IMG/VR virus record: IMGVR_UViG_3300027797_000053
Coordinates: 1-42,341 of that record
Length of the DNA: 42,341 nt
From: a virus
Strand: one strand, 5' to 3'
Below the pieces are notes generated by a model that worked only from the letters and a program-made list of their open reading frames with translations, did no database searches and had not been told where the DNA came from. The position numbers and the translations under genes were made by a program. This document shows, piece after piece, positions 40,630 through 42,341 of this stretch; position 1 is the stretch's first letter, and the number at the start of each line of letters is the position of its first letter.

Positions 40630-40840
40630 CTTTTAAATTTGTATTTCCCTTTTGGTATATTGGTTCGTATGGACAGTGTTTACATCCCGAACCACAACAT
40701 TTACCTCTTTTTACGTGAAAAGATTCTGTCATAACAATATTACCAAACTTATCCTTATAAAAGTCAGGTTCAGGAGATTTTTTGTTGGTCTCCTGAACAT
40801 ATAACTGTTGTATCCAGTCATTTGAAGCGTTTACTTTCAT
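40610..40840 (-). CDS. DUF5522-like small cysteine-rich protein, 76 residues
   Basis: The protein contains DFYKDKFGNIVMTESFHVKR followed by GKCCGSGCKHCPY. The CCGxGCxHCPY block, preceded by a KxGNxVMTExxHxKRG phrase, is the pattern of DUF5522, a family I recall mainly from Bacteroidetes and some of their phages. Four closely spaced cysteines could bind zinc or an Fe-S cluster. It starts three bases after the ribonucleotide reductase stop, so the two are co-transcribed; a redox or metal link with the reductase is possible but unproven. Confidence 0.75.
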   Translation of the reverse strand: MKVNASNDWIQQLYVQETNKKSPEPDFYKDKFGNIVMTESFHVKRGKCCGSGCKHCPYEPIYQKGNTNLKESLRNQ

Positions 40841-40843
40841 GAC

Positions 40844-42341
40844 TTATACGATTTCACAAGCTCCACCAGCACAAGCGGCTTCACCTCTAAGGTCTGTATT
40901 ATCTTGTAGTTCGACAATTTTGGTTAGGTCTACGTCATTCAATGTCGTCACTAATCTATCAAAATCTTCTTCGGTACAATCTTCAAATGGTGCTTGGATA
41001 TACGTTCCTCCGTTGTAAGGTAAAACGGATAACCCATTGTAGAATTTTCTATTTTTCCACATCCAGTCACCAACTAAACCCCACTCATCATCTTTAATTG
41101 ATATAGTAGCGGAAACATTGTGGGTGTTTTGACCTGTTCTGTGTCCGGTTTTAATCCATTCTTGAGATACTTTTTTAACCCTTTCTAGGATCTGGAATAC
41201 AGATTCGTGTCTTAATATCGACCCTTCAGGTGATTTTTGTGGTATGGTAATTACCGCTGTGTCATGTGGTCTGAAATACTCATCCTCAACCAATTCCGGA
41301 TGGTTTGTAACCAAATAATTGTATATTGATTCGTTTTTACCAACTCTAATTCTTCTTAGGTAGAAGTCATTGTGCCAAGCGTGAATACCGGATGAAGTAC
41401 CTAAAACCAATGACGAAGTACCAGATGGTTTAACAGTAGTTGTTCTAGCTGATTTATTAATACCAATCAACTTAGCCACTCGTTCATTTTCTTGTTTAAC
41501 AGCTTCAGCTGCTAATTTCATATCATAACCTAAAACAACACCGGATCCAATTCCCGTCATACCAACACCAATAAGTGCGTCCTTTTCGGTTGTTCTTTTC
41601 CAAACGTCTCTTAGGTAGTGGAAATCGGTGTACCCAGCTTGTAGTGTACCAATAAAAGCGGCACCCTTAACTCTATTTTCGAAGTCCTCTTGGGATTCAA
41701 TGTCTGAAGCGTTAACCTCACAAAGATTACAAAATTGATAAGGTCTTAGTGCTATTTCACAACATGGGTTTGTTCCCCAATCTTTATCGTTAGATAGGAA
41801 GATTCCTGGTTCACCAGCTCCCGACAATTCAATTCGTTTCCAAAGATCCATAAAATAGTCTTGGGTTACTTTATGTCTAAGTAAAACCGCTGAGTTATTA
41901 GCTCTACCTCTTTGTGGGTTTTGTTCCCACCAGTTACCCGATTTACAAGAAATCATCTCATCGTCGTCAGCTGAAAATAAAGATATTAAAGCGGCTCTTC
42001 TAATTCCACCAGCTAACACCGCGTCAGCGATATGACATACAATATCATGAGTTTCAATTGATGTTAATTTATCACCATCGTTTTTATTTTCCAAAACCTT
42101 TGTGATATTGTGAATACAATCTTTCAATGGTTGTGGTCCTGGGGCTTTACCACCAGATGTCACCAATAACGATCCTTTATGTCTTATGTCCGAAAAATCA
42201 AACACAGGTGTTGATGATTTTGCCCCTAAGTATGATTCAATTAAAACTTTAATTGCGTCAGCCCATCCTTCAATTGAATCCCCAATCAAATACCGTCTAG
42301 TTCTATTAGAATTTGGTTTTTTAATCTCTGGTAATTTATCT
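40844..42341 (-). CDS. nrdJ: Adenosylcobalamin-dependent ribonucleoside-triphosphate reductase (class II), C-terminal part
   Basis: The frame continues past the window end, so the N-terminus is missing. It converts ribonucleotides to deoxyribonucleotides with a B12-derived radical. Visible features are GDSIEGWADAIKVLIESYL, then the DFSDIRHKGSLLVTSGGKAP block. Next come HIADAVLAGGIRRAALISLF and GEPGIFLSNDKDWGTNPCCE, with the N-x-C-x-E active-site triad (NPCCE at about 41770-41756). FCNLCEVN follows, then VKPSGTSSLVLGTSSGIHAW. The C-terminal redox pair is CAGGAC. This arrangement fits the single-chain Lactobacillus-type class II enzyme, with no separate small subunit needed. The residue pattern is intact, so it is probably active. 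Confidence 0.88.
   Translation of the reverse strand, partial: DKLPEIKKPNSNRTRRYLIGDSIEGWADAIKVLIESYLGAKSSTPVFDFSDIRHKGSLLVTSGGKAPGPQPLKDCIHNITKVLENKNDGDKLTSIETHDIVCHIADAVLAGGIRRAALISLFSADDDEMISCKSGNWWEQNPQRGRANNSAVLLRHKVTQDYFMDLWKRIELSGAGEPGIFLSNDKDWGTNPCCEIALRPYQFCNLCEVNASDIESQEDFENRVKGAAFIGTLQAGYTDFHYLRDVWKRTTEKDALIGVGMTGIGSGVVLGYDMKLAAEAVKQENERVAKLIGINKSARTTTVKPSGTSSLVLGTSSGIHAWHNDFYLRRIRVGKNESIYNYLVTNHPELVEDEYFRPHDTAVITIPQKSPEGSILRHESVFQILERVKKVSQEWIKTGHRTGQNTHNVSATISIKDDEWGLVGDWMWKNRKFYNGLSVLPYNGGTYIQAPFEDCTEEDFDRLVTTLNDVDLTKIVELQDNTDLRGEAACAGGACEIV

Overview
The window looks like part of a large, AT-rich genome of a contractile-tailed (T4-like) bacteriophage that infects a member of the Bacteroidetes. 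The phage assignment rests on recognisable T4-type genes: baseplate wedge gp25 and gp6, and the gp46/gp47 recombination nuclease pair. A DnaG-type primase, a RuvC-like resolvase and an amidase endolysin fit the same picture. The Bacteroidetes assignment rests on four independent signs: (i) SprB-type and PKD/BspA-type adhesin repeats in virion proteins; (ii) a sigma factor that resembles the short Bacteroidetes RpoD; (iii) DUF5522-like and DUF6576-like motifs; (iv) two upstream regions that match the Bacteroidetes promoter form TTTG-N20-TAnnTTTG. Genus and species cannot be read from the sequence.

Layout: nearly all genes lie on the minus strand, so transcription runs from high to low coordinates. 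42341-40610: C-terminal part of a B12-dependent ribonucleotide reductase and a small cysteine-rich protein, closed by a terminator. 40564-15264: a virion module of about 25 kb. It begins with gp25, gp6, a 1912-residue protein with a central membrane-type segment, three to four baseplate-type proteins and a P2 gpI-like protein. It continues with a series of adhesin-like proteins (SprB repeats, YadA-type head repeats, Pro-Thr linkers) and an embedded glycosyltransferase. 15210-14608: RuvC-like resolvase. 14524-12444: the only plus-strand genes, a small protein and a 620-residue Pro-Thr/BspA-type fibre, ending in a terminator that faces the resolvase. 12344-3258: replication, recombination and regulation operon (primase, PD-(D/E)XK nuclease, several small proteins, gp47, gp46, sigma factor). 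It starts at a Bacteroidetes-type promoter and ends after a structured RNA region and a terminator. 3095-1: a probable lysis and membrane cassette with an amidase, two membrane proteins and unknown proteins.

How the parts fit: the primase operon would be read by the host sigma factor from a host-like promoter. The virion and lysis genes instead carry a recurring sense-strand TATTTAT motif just before the first gene of each cluster; this may be a late promoter, possibly served by the phage sigma factor (inference). The gp46/gp47, RuvC and nuclease genes would support recombination-dependent replication, and the reductase supplies dNTPs. The many adhesin-like proteins suggest a complex, evolvable host-attachment apparatus, with a second tip cassette in opposite orientation at 12444-14524.
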